Assembly: GCF_003403295.1 (NCBI RefSeq)
Contig: NZ_QUWV01000124.1
Location: 1 to 40,778, forward strand
Direction: 5' to 3'
From: Komagataeibacter melaceti
Lineage (GTDB): Bacteria; Pseudomonadota; Alphaproteobacteria; Acetobacterales; Acetobacteraceae
Length of the DNA: 40,778 bases
Part shown: positions 40,261-40,778 of the stretch, one piece after another
Position numbering within the stretch: the first letter of the stretch is position 1
How the letters are laid out: every line of letters starts with the position of its first letter
Notes under the pieces: generated by a model
Seen by the model: the letters and a program-made list of their open reading frames with translations, nothing else
Database searches by the model: none
Told to the model about the DNA's origin: nothing
Translations under genes and position numbers: made by a program

Positions 40261-40778
40261 TGGCGCGCGTAACCCTTCACCTGCCACTGGGCGGCATCCT
40301 GCTCGGACTGATCGCGCCGGGCGCGGCCATGGCGCAGGGGCTGGACATGTCCCAGGGGCAGCAGATCAATGTCACCGCCGCCGGTGGCTTCAACTGGGAC
40401 CAGAACGCGCAGACCGTCACCGCCTATGACCAGGCGCAGGCCACCCGGGGCGACCTGACCGTGCGCGCCGACCGTCTTGTCGCCTATTACCGCAAGAAGG
40501 AAACCGCGCCCGGCACGGCCACAACGGGGCAGCCCGCCGCCGCCCAGCCACAGCCGCCCGGCTCCGACGCCCCGCTTTCCGCCCATCTGGGCATTGCCCC
40601 GCCGGTCGAGACCCGCCGCCCCCATATCGTGGATGATACGGCGCAACCCGCAACGGATCAGGCCACGCCACCCGCGATACCCCCGACCCAGCCTTCGTCC
40701 GGTTCCGCAGCACCCACCGACCCGGACGTGGATACCAGCCTCGCCACATCATCCGATACGCTGCCGCAGGACATGCCC
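40260..40778 (+). CDS. lptA: LPS transport periplasmic protein LptA (partial, cut by window end)
   Basis: The frame is open for 173 codons to the window edge. A signal peptide is clear, with hydrophobic GGILLGLIAPGA and cleavage expected after AMA at about residue 25. The mature start fits the LptA/OstA fold (QGQQINVTAAGGFNWDQNAQ, VTAYDQAQATRGDLTVRADRL). After about residue 80 a Pro/Ala/Thr-rich stretch of at least 90 residues begins where the next beta-strands are expected. This looks like a long insertion in the fold. The start overlaps the lptC stop as TGATG, so expression is coupled. lptB may follow outside the window. Confidence 0.85.
   Translation, partial: MARVTLHLPLGGILLGLIAPGAAMAQGLDMSQGQQINVTAAGGFNWDQNAQTVTAYDQAQATRGDLTVRADRLVAYYRKKETAPGTATTGQPAAAQPQPPGSDAPLSAHLGIAPPVETRRPHIVDDTAQPATDQATPPAIPPTQPSSGSAAPTDPDVDTSLATSSDTLPQDMP

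Overview
This 40.8 kb, GC-rich, densely packed window looks like an ordinary chromosomal stretch from an alphaproteobacterium. The most likely source is an acetic acid bacterium (Acetobacteraceae, Komagataeibacter/Gluconacetobacter type). That reading rests on the gene content (PmtA-type phospholipid methyltransferase, NrnC, an LptC/LptA locus beside NrnC, large GltB with a 35-residue propeptide, a royal-jelly-type beta-propeller, a heme O synthase locus) and on base composition. It is an inference and was not confirmed by any search. No insertion sequence, prophage, CRISPR array or plasmid gene was seen.

Layout. (1) 103-7830, plus strand: glutathione peroxidase, lipid II flippase murJ, mismatch repair mutS, and the PII uridylyltransferase glnD. 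(2) A convergent minus-strand TPR/glycosyltransferase-like gene (7823-9775). (3) 9869-17926, plus strand: M32 carboxypeptidase, exported royal-jelly-like propeller, threonine synthase thrC, M16 processing peptidase coupled to a PmbA/TldD protein, and an exported Tim44-like protein ending at a clear terminator. (4) 17983-20725, minus strand: a stripped-down cytochrome-oxidase-like cluster. It holds a subunit-I-like protein that has lost the heme a3/CuB ligands, the heme O synthase ctaB, and a 48-residue single-TM protein. (5) 20808-29965, minus strand: pmtA, gshB, greB, an aldose 1-epimerase-like protein, uvrB, an ABC1/UbiB-family kinase-like protein, and pepF. Several of these genes overlap and are probably translationally coupled. 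(6) 30091-36151, minus strand: the gltD-gltB glutamate synthase operon with a good terminator. (7) 36306-37208, minus strand: a complex-I-39-kDa-like NAD(P)-binding protein. (8) 37380-37536, plus strand: tRNA-Leu(CAG) with its own promoter. (9) 37783-40778, plus strand: nrnC, then the overlapping kdsD-lptC-lptA genes for lipopolysaccharide synthesis and export; lptA is cut by the window edge.

Themes. Nitrogen metabolism appears twice (glnD senses glutamine; gltBD makes glutamate). Envelope biogenesis appears in murJ, pmtA, kdsD and lptCA. Glutathione and redox defence appear in the peroxidase and gshB. DNA repair appears in mutS and uvrB. Most genes are housekeeping. The most unusual element is the oxidase-like cluster at 18.0-20.7 kb: an intact open frame that resembles cytochrome oxidase subunit I and keeps the two low-spin heme histidines, but lacks most ligands of the oxygen-reducing centre.
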